NCBI RefSeq assembly: GCF_902148855.1 | Contig: NC_043978.1 | Coordinates: forward strand, 19,423,195 to 19,487,194 | Source of the DNA: Sphaeramia orbicularis | Taxonomy: Eukaryota > Chordata > Actinopteri > Kurtiformes > Apogonidae | DNA: 64,000 nucleotides | Direction: 5' to 3' | Shown: one piece after another, positions 20,708 through 31,024 of the stretch | How positions within the stretch are numbered: position 1 is the first letter of the stretch | How the letters are laid out: every line of letters begins with the position of its first letter | Translations under genes and position numbers: made by a program | Notes under the pieces: model-generated | Databases searched by the model: none | Seen by the model: only the letters and a program-made list of their open reading frames with translations | What the model was told of the DNA's origin: nothing

Positions 20708-21403
20708 CAGATAAAGACCCAGTGCTAGTTTTGTGACAGTTTCCAAAGGAATTTTTCTCTCTACTTAACCTTTCTTTCTTTTCTTTCTTTTTTTTTTTTT
20801 TTAAATATATATTTATTCATTTTTACAAACACAACAGAAGAAAGCATCCCTCCTGCACATCAGTGAATTTACAGCAACACAGTCCTGACAACAATAAATT
20901 AATATGCTACAAATTAGTAATCATATATGAAACTAGAAAAGCACTCGGAGAGCGCAGACCTCCACCAAAGCAGATCAACCCCCCCACAGTATTTTGCATT
21001 TTTAAGTGAAAATAAGATATTTTCCTATATTTAATTCACTGATCATGATTGATGTTTATAAAAGCTCAAATTAAAGTTGAGTTACGATATCAGAAACAGA
21101 GAAAACTGAAGAAGAAGTGACTTTTTTTTTGGAAAATCTATCATTAACTGAACATAAACCCAGCGTCTCCATCCACTGTCATTGATCCAACTCAGTGGGT
21201 TTTACTGGTGAATCAATGTTGTTTCCACTGTAACTGCAGAGCCTCTGAACGTCCAAATGGGTCATATCTGATGACCATGATGACAAACTGCATTTTACAC
21301 CAATTATTTACATGTATTGATAGGATTAGTGGATCAACAGTTATTTAAGTTTTTATATCTGTAAATGATTTTGGTCACCAGTGGCTGTTTAGGTCTTTAT
21401 GGG
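20708..21403. mobile_element. piggyBac-like element, CCCATAAAGACC family, 696 bp
   Basis: TTAA at 20,704 and 21,404. The ends are CAGATAAAGACCCAGTG and, inverted, CCCATAAAGACCTAAACAG. The body has GAAAACTGAAGAAGAAG and CATATCTGATGACCATGATG as in the copies at 25,856 and 34,160. About 200 bp of foreign sequence (20,770-20,990), including a CCTCCGCC-type fragment, sits near its left end. No transposase. Confidence 0.7.
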
Positions 21404-21407
21404 TTAA

Positions 21408-22325
21408 TTATAAAAGTATGTATAAATAATTATATAAAGTATGGTAAAGTATAATAATAATGTAGGTATGTGTGTCATTCTTTAATATCTTCATTTTCGT
21501 CATGGATATACCAAGCAGCACATTGCAGGGTTGAAAATGAAGCCAGTGTGGAAATATCAAACACTGCAGTACACTAAATGTCCACTTGGGGGCTGGTTCC
21601 AAATGTGAGTCGATTCCCATAGACCCTCAGGGTAAAGTGAGTAACTTTACAGCAAAAATAAACATATTTTCAGCCAAAAAAGTCCCCCATTTAGATCCAA
21701 AGCCAAAACGTTCTGCATAATCCATTATTAATTGTTATTTGTGCTTTACTACTGTTAGCTCTGCTGCTCTGTCGGACATTCACAGCTCTTGTTTATCGAA
21801 TAAATCTTATTTTTCTCCCCGACAGGCAGCTCTGCAGTAATGCTGCTTAGGGAGTTGCATTAACGACACAATCAGAGGGTCCTGAAGTTTACTGGTGATT
21901 AATTACAATAATCAGCGTAACGTAGCTGCATTAGCTCATGTTAGCATTAATTTGTATCTAATTACATAGTCTGTCAGTTAGCATGCTAATTAGCTCAGGT
22001 AGCCCTTGTTGGTGTGTTTGTACATTTAATGATTTTCACATCACTGTTATCAAATATTTATTAATGAGCTGAAATTACTTGATGATGTATATTTTTACAC
22101 CACTGATGGATGTAGTTCATAAAGTTCCTCTTTAATCTCTCACATTTGTCTCCACCAACTGGTTTCCATAAAACCAACAAGCAACATCATTGAGGGTTCC
22201 GCCACTATTTTCGATTCTTTCTTTTAAAGGAGTGATATTTTGCTTTTTTTAAATGGAATTATGCATTTTAAAACATTTCCCTGTGGTCTACATAAACTGT
22301 AAATGCTATGCTTGGGTCTGAATTC
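21408..22325. other. Mostly unique sequence; possible regulatory DNA at 21,775-22,010
   Basis: No repeat match inside this window and no supported gene. 21,775-22,010 (CCCCGACAGGCAGCTCTGCAG, GGGAGTTGCATTAACGACAC, TGGTGATTAATTACAATAATC) is rich in ATTA-type homeodomain-like cores and has even composition, as fish conserved non-coding elements often do. Confidence 0.25.
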
Positions 22326-22328
22326 TTC

Positions 22329-22470
22329 ATTAACCCATAAAAACCCAGTTCTACTTTTGTGCCAGTTCACAAATAAATTTTTGTATCTATTTAACCTTTC
22401 TTAAGTGATTTATCACCATTTATTTACAACATTATGCTCTTTATTTTGTATTTTATCAGTATAAATCAGG
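22329..22470 (+). repeat. Truncated piggyBac-like end, CCCATAAAGACC family
   Basis: TTAACCCATAAAAACCCAGTTC followed by TTTATCACCATTTATT, as at 10,741 and 20,708. It breaks off where the next repeat begins. Confidence 0.5.
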
Positions 22471-22474
22471 TAAA

Positions 22475-22915
22475 ATAAATTTGTTTTTGATCATGTAAAA
22501 GTTAGCTATACTATGTTCCAAATGCACCTTAATTTTAGATGACATTTAGTCTATATAATGTATATTATTCTGGACGGAGGCAGAAAAGCCAGGTGTAGAT
22601 TACGGCACAAAGTGAGAATTTGATTTTCCTTGGTCAGGATATGTACAGTCAGTCCAGCTTGGATTTACAAGGCTGACAATTAATACTGAACAAACAAGAA
22701 CTCAAACTATGAATTATGAAAGATCTGCAGCATCTGAAACTGACCACAATGAACGTTTGAAAGATGAACAGTACCACAGTGCTTCAGTTTCAGCTTCAGA
22801 GTTTGTCATGTCTTTTATGGATTGGGATTGTCTCTGTCAACTCACCATACATTTTTTTATTAGGAAGTTTCATAAAATTTTTATCAGTTACAAGAAATTT
22901 CATCTATTAGCTATC
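22475..22915 (-). mobile_element. hAT-like element, inverted fragment of the 26,429 family
   Basis: Long match in opposite orientation to 27,165-27,500: GACGGAGGCAGAAAAGCCAG, CAGGATATGTACAGTCAG and GACCACAATGAAC occur in the same order. The element ends are missing. The open frame at 22,709-22,927 is a chance frame in this repeat. Confidence 0.65.
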
Positions 22916-22994
22916 AAATGGCATTAAATAACATGTGAAAGGATGAAAATGTGTACGTATAGCACATCGAATGCCATAAGAACTGGTGTGACAT

Positions 22995-23737
22995 TAGGGA
23001 TGTAACGATTACTGGTATAATGATAAACTGTGGTAAAATGGCAGACGGTTAGTATTACCGTTTAAATTCCAATTATCATGATAACCATGTTTGATTACTG
23101 TACTTTTAGGGGAAAAAACCCTATGTAAAGATCTGCTTTTATGTCAAATATTTGACTATAGTTTTAATTTATTACAATTTTATTTAATATACCTAATATT
23201 TGGAACCAATATTCACTTTTAAAGTCTTTGAAAAGGTTTGTTAAGCATCTTTGCGTTATTTATGCAATAAAGTATATACATTTTTTCAAATTGGATTTTT
23301 TTTTTTGTGTGTGTGTTTTCTGGCCTTTTATGTTTTTATAGTAGGTTAAAGTGAAAAAATAATAGACAGATAAAATAGATGAAGTTATGCTGACAAAAAA
23401 AGATACCAAACATGGGTATAGTAAACATTTCTGTATATAGTATATAAAGGTAAAATCAAAAGTACTCAAAAACGGACAAAAAAGGCTCAGACCATTAAAT
23501 GTTAATATTTGAATGTTTCCGTCAACAGAAAGTACATTGTGCCTTTTATTTTATTTGTTTTTTTGTTTTTTGTTTTTTTCTTTCAAAATACAACTTGGTT
23601 AAATTATTTCAGTGTGTGTATTAGTACTTTTTGAACATTTTGAACACAATTTCAACAATACCGTGATAATAATGATAACCATGATAATTTTGCTCACAAT
23701 AACCGTGATATGAAATTTTCATATGGTGACATCCCTA
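22995..23737. mobile_element. hAT-type element, TAGGGATGTAACG family, 743 bp
   Basis: TGTGACAT at 22,987-22,994 is repeated exactly at 23,738-23,745. The ends are TAGGGATGTAACGATTA and, inverted, TAGGGATGTCACCATATGA. The interior includes a piggyBac-like CCCTTAGGGG-family segment (CATGGGTATAGTAAACATTTC), also found in the second copy at 44,396, so that insertion predates the spread of this subfamily. It is non-autonomous. Confidence 0.85.
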
Positions 23738-23779
23738 TGTGACATACAACACTATTTCATGCGATCAGTCTGAGAAAAA

Positions 23780-24060
23780 TATCATTTGTCCACATTAGTC
23801 TGGACAAAGCATTTGTCTACAAGGATGGGTCGGAAAACTCTGTTCGAGAATTATCAGTCAGGTCAAAAACCATCCACCATCTACAGTAAATAATACTGTG
23901 AAAAGATACAGGGCATCTGGGGAAATGTCAGTGTCTAAAGGTCAATGATGGAAACAACTGCTGAAAGTGTGTGACCTTCCAGCCCTCAGGTGTTACTGCA
24001 TGAGCTATATGAACTACCATGATAAATAGAAAGCATGTGTTCTGGAGGACTTTGGAAAAC
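23780..24060 (+). mobile_element. MITE fragment
   Basis: GTGAAAAGATACAGGGCATCTGG, CCTCAGGTGTTACTGCATGAG and GGAAAACCACTGTTCG belong, from memory, to a very common fish MITE in which this text follows GAAACTCTGTTCG. Both ends are lost. Confidence 0.45.
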
Positions 24061-24184
24061 CACTGTTCGTTAAAGGTAGATCCTGGAGAAACGGTTCGAG
24101 CAAGCTACCTTTTGAAAATACGCAATTCAAAAGTCCAGACCCCTTTCTTCAGACATCCCCCCGAAGCCACACCTCCAGAGTAAT

Positions 24185-25145
24185 GGAGGAAGGGGGGAGG
24201 GATAAATAGCGGTTGAACTTGATAGACACATCACCATGCAATCATTTCGATGGGCCGGTTAAAATGACTGGATGGTGTTTTTTCGGTCCTGTTCATTCAA
24301 CAGGTGACTAAAATTTATATTTCTGTGTTAGGGCATTTAATTAACTGGTTGAAATCAGGGTGTGAAGGGGATTTTAAAGGTGGGGTGCAAAATGTTTTCC
24401 TGGAGTATTTTTTACTATATTACTTAAAATCCCCTTCACACCCCGATTACAACCAATTAATTAAATGCTCTAACACAAAAATTAACCCTTTCATGCATGA
24501 ATTATGAGAACCTTAGTCAAGATTTTTTTTCTGGAGTGTTTTTATTCCTCTTTAGGTATAGAAAAAAAAACTGCGATTGAGTTTTTTTTTTCATGGAGTT
24601 ACAAAAATGTCCATGCATTTAATTTTTTAAGTAAAGAAACATGTATTTAAAACCCAATATCCGAAAGTAAAATGAAAACAATGAAATAAAAAACATTTTT
24701 AAGGCTGCTAATTTGATGTTTTCTTACATTTTAACATATTCTAATGCTAGTTATTACCTCATAAAATATGCAAAAAACAACTCTTTTTGTCTAACAAATA
24801 ACAACTGATTTACACTTAAACATGTTACTGCAGATCAGGTTTATCTAGAACAGCAAAGTTATAGTAATGGTATGAATTGCAGTGTATTATGGGATGTTGC
24901 GTAAGTGTCCACTGTGTCGGCTCATATGAAACTAAAACAACAAAACCTATAAATATACAAGAGAACAGCTGGAGAATAACTGTCCACTGTAGTGACCACA
25001 ATGCATGACAGGGTTAAAAAAAATTACTAACCTGTGGAACGGACAGGACTGAAAAAAACACCATTCAATCACTTTAAGTGTCCAATCCAAATGATTGAAC
25101 GGTGATATGTCTATCAAACTCAACTGCCATTTGTCTCCCCCCCCC
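24185..25145. mobile_element. Long palindromic (foldback) element, interrupted
   Basis: Arms of roughly 190 bp surround a 46-base loop at 24,378-24,423. The inner arm CTGTGTTAGGGCATTTAATT...GTGTGAAGGGGATTTTAA is mirrored by TTAAAATCCCCTTCACACC...AATTAAATGCTCTAACAC. The outer arm (TTGATAGACACATCACC, ACTGGATGGTGTTTTTTC) is mirrored at 25,030-25,145. The right arm is split by a TTAA-flanked element at 24,486-25,013; without it the pairing is nearly continuous. No coding capacity. Confidence 0.8.
24486..25013. mobile_element. piggyBac-like MITE, 528 bp
   Basis: TTAA at 24,482-24,485 and 25,014-25,017. The ends are CCCTTTCATGCATGAATTATG and, inverted, CCCTGTCATGCATTGTGGTC, a 13-bp inverted repeat with one mismatch. 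The sister arm of the host palindrome gives the empty site. No transposase. Confidence 0.85.
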
Positions 25146-25149
25146 GCAC

Positions 25150-25850
25150 ATACCCCTCTTCGTACATGAATGGTGCGTTCTCAGAGGCTTGAAGCACTCG
25201 TACAGGAAACGAAACCAGAGCCAGAGCTTGGCTACATTAGGATGGAAAGGTCACCGGCAAACTGTTTAGTCATGAACATAAATCAGTAGGAAATGTAATG
25301 TTTGCCAGATAGGTATGAACTGGGGCTGTTCTGTAAGAGCGGGGGTGTTGGAGGAGACTGAAGGAGGTATGCATGGATCGGGGCCGCTGTAGCCGGGCGA
25401 ATTGTTACTGTGTTAAAGTGTTAAAATAGCATCTGTGATGGTCTGGGGTGCATCAGTGCTCAAAAAACAATGCAACAATCCTAAAAGTACGATTCTACCT
25501 CATCATGTAAGTGGTGAGTTGAGCTGTTTTCATCCATAAGATGCAGATTTTTATGTTTGTTGAATTTTCTGTGTGTTATCATCAGCATTTATCTGTTTTA
25601 TGACAAATGAATCATATGATTAGAACACAGTTTAGTTTACAGCATCACTTTAACAAACACAGATGAGGTGAGATGTTTTTGTTCAGTCTCCTCTGCTGTG
25701 TTTTGTTGTTCTTTTCATGTGGTTTTCTGTTCCGAGGCTCTGCTTTAAAGGCTAAACTTAGGCTGTGAAAATCTCTGATGACAAGTTAACACCACAGACT
25801 ACAAGGAGTTCATGCACAAATATGATGTTTATGTCTGATTTTGTTTTTGT
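25150..25850. other. Unique sequence, no gene seen
   Basis: 25,160-25,420 has slightly higher GC. No repeat match inside the window and no supported frame. Confidence 0.3.
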
Positions 25851-25855
25851 ATTAA

Positions 25856-26422
25856 CCCTCAAAGACCTACACAGCCTCTGGTGACCAAAACATCTACTGA
25901 GCTATATTAATGCACTGAAATATTTGAGGTAAAATGCAGTTTCCCAGCTTGACATCTACATCAGGTGTTTTTTTTGTTTGTTTGTTTGTTTTTGTACTTT
26001 CAGAAGCTCCGTAGTGAAAATAGAAACACCATATTTTCCTGCAACATTAACTCACCACAAAACCCATGGAGTTTGACAAATTGCAGTGGCTCCAGACAAT
26101 TATTTTTATGTTTATATAATGACAGATTTTACTGAAAAAGTCGCCTTTCTTCAATTTTCTCTGTTTGGATATAATAGCCTTTGAATTTACTCAGAGCTTT
26201 TATAAACAGCTACATAATCAGTGAATTAAATACAGGAAAATAGCTGATTTTCACTAAGAAATGCAAAATGCAGTGTATATTAGAATAAATGGTGATAAAT
26301 CACTCACAGAGAAAAAAGAAACCTTTAGGAGAGGCCACAATAGAGTTCTAAGTTTTAACCACTTTAATTTAAGCGAAAAATTGTTAAAATTAAATTAAAA
26401 AATAGTTCTTGGTCTTTAAGGG
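25856..26422. mobile_element. piggyBac-like element, CCCATAAAGACC family, 567 bp
   Basis: TTAA at 25,852-25,855 and 26,423-26,426. The ends are CCCTCAAAGACCTACACAG and, inverted, CCCTTAAAGACCAAGAAC. The body matches the copy at 20,708 in inverted orientation (CAGAAGCTCCGTAGTGAAAA, AAAGTCGCCTTTCTTC). No transposase. Confidence 0.75.
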
Positions 26423-26428
26423 TTAAAG

Positions 26429-27600
26429 CAGAGTTTTTCAACCTTGGGGTCGGGACCCCATGTGGGGTCGCCTGGAATTCAAATGGGGTCACCTGAAATT
26501 TCTAATAATTGATAAAAAAAAAAAAAAAAATACTGATAAAAAATATATGGTGAGTTGAGAGAGACAATCCCAATACATGCTTGTTAACACACTTTTTTTT
26601 CTTTATATTTTTCCAGTAACACAAAGCATCCATACAAACTATTCACATACACTTTTTTAGTCACCTCACACACACTCAGATTTGCATAATCAATCATTTT
26701 TAACATAAACTATAATATGTATATGTCATGGCCCAGCTCTAGGCATGACAAAAGGACGCCGACAACAAAATGTGCAATAAAGAATGAAGTGATTTATTTA
26801 CAATAAATAAAGAGGAATGTGCAAACAATGTAACTCGTATGTGATGTGGCATCTGTAGCATCAGTAATGAGGTGAATGAATGTGATAAGTCTGAGTGTTG
26901 TATGGTGTAAAACAAAAGACAAAGGTAACAAAAAATACTGTGGTCTGGCGCTGGTGTCGGCCTGCGTGGTGAAGGAGAGAGAGTATCCGGCGCTTTACCG
27001 CCAGTATAAATAGGCGTGGCGTGTCGGGCTCAGACGTGCCACGCATGTGCGCTGGTCCGCCCCTAACTCCACCTGCAGACAAACGTTAGGACAGAACAGC
27101 AGCCCACATGACCAGAAGGGAGGGGTCATGACATATATGCACTTTAAATATCACAATCCATACAAGACATGACAAACTGTGAAGCTGAAACTGAAGCACT
27201 GTGGTTCTGTTTATCTGTCAATTGTTCATTGTGGTCAGTTTCAGATGCTGCAGCTCTTTCATAATTCATAGTTTGAGTTCTTGTTTGTTCAGTATTAATT
27301 GTCAGCCTTGTAAATCCAAGCTGGACTGACTGTACATATCCTGACCAAGGAAAATAAAATTCTCACTTTGTGCCGTAATCTACACCTGGCTTTTCTGCCT
27401 CCGTCCATAATAATATACATTATATAGACTAAATGTCATCTAAAATTAACATTTATTTGCAACATAGTATAGCAAACTATTACATGATCAAAAACAAATT
27501 AATTTTAGCAAAAAAAATTCTCCGCTTTGAATGTCTGGGGTCGCCAGAAATTTGTGATGTTAAAATGGGGTCATAAACCAAAAAAGGCTGGGAACTACTG
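26429..27600 (+). mobile_element. hAT-type element, TTTTTCAACCTTGGGGTCGGG family, 1172 bp
   Basis: GGTTAAAG at 26,421-26,428 is repeated exactly at 27,601-27,608. It starts CAGAGTTTTTCAACCTTGG and ends GGCTGGGAACTACTG. Related copies are at 44,150-45,272 and, as fragments, at 22,475 and 30,238. A 410 bp solo-LTR-like segment (26,724-27,133) is inserted within. The left target duplication overlaps the TTAA of the neighbouring piggyBac-like element. Confidence 0.8.
26724..27133. mobile_element. Solo-LTR-like fossil, about 410 bp
   Basis: Starts TGTCATGGCC and ends GGTCATGACA (TG...CA with inverted TGTCATG tips), flanked by TATA on both sides. It lies inside a hAT element and so is younger than it. 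It contains a TATAAATAGG box-like site near 27,006 and AATAAA signals near 26,775. No internal retroviral-type region is present. It looks like a single remaining LTR, but an unrelated short transposon is possible. Confidence 0.45.
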
Positions 27601-27845
27601 GGTTAAAGCATCTAAATTAAAGGGTAAAAAAGGTACTGGATACATGCATAAGTATTATTATTATTACTGAAAAAGCAGTAGAGAAGTTTTCCAAAATCCC
27701 GCCTACTTTACCTCCTCTGCGACGCCCCCCAAACAGGGTCTGAACCCAACAGCGAGCACAACACCAACTGAATTTTATGTGAAAACCCCATAAAAACATA
27801 ACACTGCTGACAGTCATTAGTCCCAGTGAGAAAGATCTCCAGGAG

Positions 27846-27932
<87 letters not shown>
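27846..27932. repeat. (AT)n microsatellite
   Basis: About 85 bp of perfect AT repeat. Confidence 0.97.
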
Positions 27933-27935
<3 letters not shown>

Positions 27936-28269
27936 AATAAATCTATAAAATACCAGGCTTGGAACAGCTCCACCTGCAGCAGTGAAACAAACGCCGCTCA
28001 CATGAATGCATCAGTAAACAGATATAATAACTGCGGCAGAGTGGCGGACTCATCAGTAATACCAGGAAATATCTGTTTTCACATGACAATATTATTATAT
28101 CTCCCAGCTACATTAGTGTCTGTGCATGTAAAGGTCAATAAACCAACTGTCTGCTCATTACCGACCCTGAGATCAAGAGAGAAAACACAGAGGGAAAGTT
28201 GACACGTGGAGGAGTTCCCCTGCTACATTTGTCACATCTCCTCCTGCAGAGCTGTCAGCGCTCTGCACA

Positions 28270-28321
28270 GGAGAAGGAGGAGGAGGAGGAGGAGGAGGAG
28301 GAGGAGGAAGAGGAGGAGGGA
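28270..28321. repeat. (GGA)n microsatellite
   Basis: GGAGAAGGAGGAGGAGG run of about 50 bp with one AGAGG interruption. Confidence 0.95.
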
Positions 28322-28972
28322 GCCCGGCACATTTCCAGAATAAACCCAACAGCACAAACCTCTTAATTACTGAATAATTTATGGAGTCTTTAAAGAAAGG
28401 AGCAGGAGTGTGTTATCAACAGGAGCCCCCGGTAATGAGGCTGGGCAGGAGTGTGAGCAGATGGGAGGATTCTTGCATGATAACCGTGTGTGATGCAAGC
28501 TCACTAATGACTTACTGTAAAAGACAGTGTGGCGTGAGTGTGTGTATGCGTGTGTCTTTGTGCGTGCACTTACAGTTACTGGAGTGTGTGTTTGCGTGCG
28601 TGCAGTCATCAGTTATGCAGTCGAGTGTGACATCTGGAGAACAGAAGCAAGAAAAGCCCTCGAAGAAAATTTGCAAAGTGAGCCGACACTCAAACTTCTC
28701 CAACTTTACACCAATGCAAACACACACACACACACACGCACACAAACATGTACAGTATTTCCTCCATCTGCCCAATGAAAAGTCCTGGTGTGTCTTCAGG
28801 AACTATTGTGATGTGACATGTTTGAAGAGTTAGCATCATGGATTTAACCCTAAAAGGCCAGCTCATGTATTTATTCTCTTTTTCTATCATTTGGCATTAG
28901 TCTGTATCAGATGTGAACCCAAAAAAGTCCACATTTTCCATTCCCTTTGTCTGGAAATTTATAATTTTAGTG

Positions 28973-28977
<5 letters not shown>

Positions 28978-29006
<29 letters not shown>

Positions 29007-29510
29007 ATGACATACTGCACACTTTTAATACCCTTCGGCCAAATATAATGTAAGATTCGGTTGAAACTTACTGCCATAGGTGACCTAATTTCAATAGGTT
29101 TCTGCTCCATGCCCAGATGCATCCACGGTATAAAAGTGGTGCCGATATCTCAATGCAGTCTTCAGATAATGCAATTAATCTACGACCTGAACTTCAATCA
29201 ATATCTTCTTTATCATTATTTAAAAAGCATCTGAAAATGATTCTAATTTATGAAAAAATGTAAGTTTTTTTTTTTTTTTTATGACTGACTGGCTGGGGGA
29301 GAGGGGGGATTGTGGGAGAAAAAGGAAAAGGAAGGGTTGTTCCTTCAACATGGACATCTTACTAATGTGTGTTCTTCCCAATTTAGTGCAAGATGCAATG
29401 TGTTCGGCTCTGTGTTAGGGCTGTGGACTAACTGTGATGTCCTTGATTTATTTTCTTAATGTGACTTGTGAACTTTTGAAGGATTCAATAAAATTAAAAT
29501 TTAAAAAAGA
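28978..29510 (+). mobile_element. LINE 3' end fragment
   Basis: At 29,166-29,262 the plus strand reads NLRPELQSISSLSLFKKHLK then a stop, the usual C-terminal ending of a fish non-LTR reverse transcriptase protein. The 3' UTR follows and ends in AATAAAATTAAAATTTAAAAA. Everything upstream of the C-terminus is absent, consistent with 5' truncation. An A-run of about 26 lies just before the fragment. Confidence 0.65.
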
Positions 29511-29586
29511 AAAAAAAATGTAAGGTTGTTTATCATTTCCCACTCCTTTTCAAGTGCTGAAAAATTTTGTTTGACCATGTTGTATG

Positions 29587-30180
29587 CAAGGTTAAAATAG
29601 TTTTGGATTTTTCATTATAGTTTAGTTTTATTTAGTTTTGACTTTTTTTTCTCTAATTCAGTAACTTTTAATTAGTTTTTAGAGCAGGTTTGCTAGTTTT
29701 TATTAGTTTTCATTTTTTTCTAAATGTGTTGTTTTAGTTTTGTTTTAGTTTTTTCATATCTTTTATCTTTCTCACCATCATATTCAAATAAATCCTATAC
29801 AGGACTCTACTGTTTCCTCCCCAACTTTAGTCTCCATTTGTCCAGGTCGAGTGGGGACGAGAAGACGACTGTAAACGAGAAGTGAAGAGAAGTGACGAAC
29901 CGTTAAGTGTCATATGGTGTCACCAGATAAAATTGCTCGAAAAAATAAGCTCAAAATAAGTCAATTTCATACCAATCCGACATTGACAAAGACGAAAACG
30001 AAGGGAATTTTATCCATAATTTTTATACGTTTTAGTTACTTTTATAAGCACACAATACAGTTTCAGTTAGTTAGCGTTTTTTCTTTTAATGATAGTTTTT
30101 ATTTATTTCAGTTAACGAAAATGTTTTTTCAATTCTAGTTATCGTCATTTCGTTAGTTTTCGTTAACGATAATAACCTTG
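29587..30180. mobile_element. hAT-type MITE, CAAGGTTA..TAACCTTG family, 594 bp
   Basis: GTTGTATG at 29,579-29,586 is repeated exactly at 30,181-30,188. The ends are CAAGGTTAAAATAGTTTTGG and, inverted, CAAGGTTATTATCGTTAACG. The AT-rich interior is full of TTTTAGTT runs. 29,820-29,990 is less repetitive. No transposase. Confidence 0.85.
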
Positions 30181-30237
30181 GTTGTATGGTTCTTTGTTAT
30201 CTGATGATTCTATGTGCTCGAAATAAAAGTAAACTAA

Positions 30238-30349
30238 ATAAATTGTCTCTCTCAACTCACCATAATTTTTTTTTCTTTTTATCAATTACTAGAAATTTCA
30301 GGCGACCCCATTTGAATTCCAGGCCGACTCCACAGTTGAAAAACACTGA
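30238..30349 (-). mobile_element. hAT end fragment of the 26,429 family
   Basis: CTCTCTCAACTCACCATAA, TTTCAGGCGACCCCATTTG and CAGTTGAAAAACACTG reproduce the left end of the 26,429 element in inverse orientation. Confidence 0.6.
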
Positions 30350-30359
30350 ACTGAGGATT

Positions 30360-31020
30360 GCACTCGTTCACTCAGTTTCTCTCCCACTTCTGTCCCCGAT
30401 CGGGTCAAAACACAACACGGCGCTAATTACCACTTAGCTCCGAGAGGCCCCGACCCGGACCAACATCTCCGACTCCATCGAAGTTTAACTCAAAGGAGAT
30501 CGGCGGCTAATTACCGAGCCAGAGACGAGAAACCTGAGGCGATGAAAGCAACTGAAAGGAAGAGGAAAGAAAGTCCCTGCTGTCACACGCAGGCGTCAGA
30601 GTCACGATAAAGAGGTTATAATTGTGTTAGAATTTGTCAAATCGCTTTAATGCAATTTCTCAATTTGTGACTTTATGTGAATAAATGTTGGGCCTGTTAA
30701 TGATGACTGATGGTTAAATAGTGTTTCAACCATGAAACAAGTACAAATTATTCCATCTACATGTGTCAGTCAGTTGGCAGCTGTCAAACGCACTGAAAAA
30801 CTGAAAACATCTGTTCATATGGAATTCGCTCCGTTTGCTTCGGGTATCTTTTTGCAGCTGCCAGTACGTGTTTTTGAGCCTCATCTGAAACAAAGAATAT
30901 GTCATAATAATACCAACCGGCAAGATTATTACTAATGTTTAAAAGTAAATAAATCATCAAGTTAATTTTAGATATTAGTGTTTTCTAAGGTTCTGCCAAG
31001 AGAAGATGGAAAAGAATGAA
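30360..31020. other. Unique sequence; possible regulatory DNA at 30,360-30,640
   Basis: 30,360-30,640 has GC-richer, non-repetitive text with two copies of CTAATTACC (CGCTAATTACCACTTAGCTCC and GGCGGCTAATTACCGAGCC), a paired-homeodomain-like core. No coding frame. This is suggestive of a conserved element only. Confidence 0.25.
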
Positions 31021-31024
31021 AATT

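Larger units (their letters stand above)
27609..28980. other. Mostly unique sequence with simple repeats
   Basis: Apart from the (AT)n, (GGA)n and short CA runs listed separately, this stretch matches nothing else in the window. 28,000-28,260 and 28,380-28,680 have ordinary composition without a credible frame. The open frames here are driven by the simple repeats. Confidence 0.35.

Noticed and set aside
27617-27973. 118-codon minus-strand frame with an Ile-Tyr run
   Set aside because: It is the (AT)n microsatellite read through; the rest has no domain.
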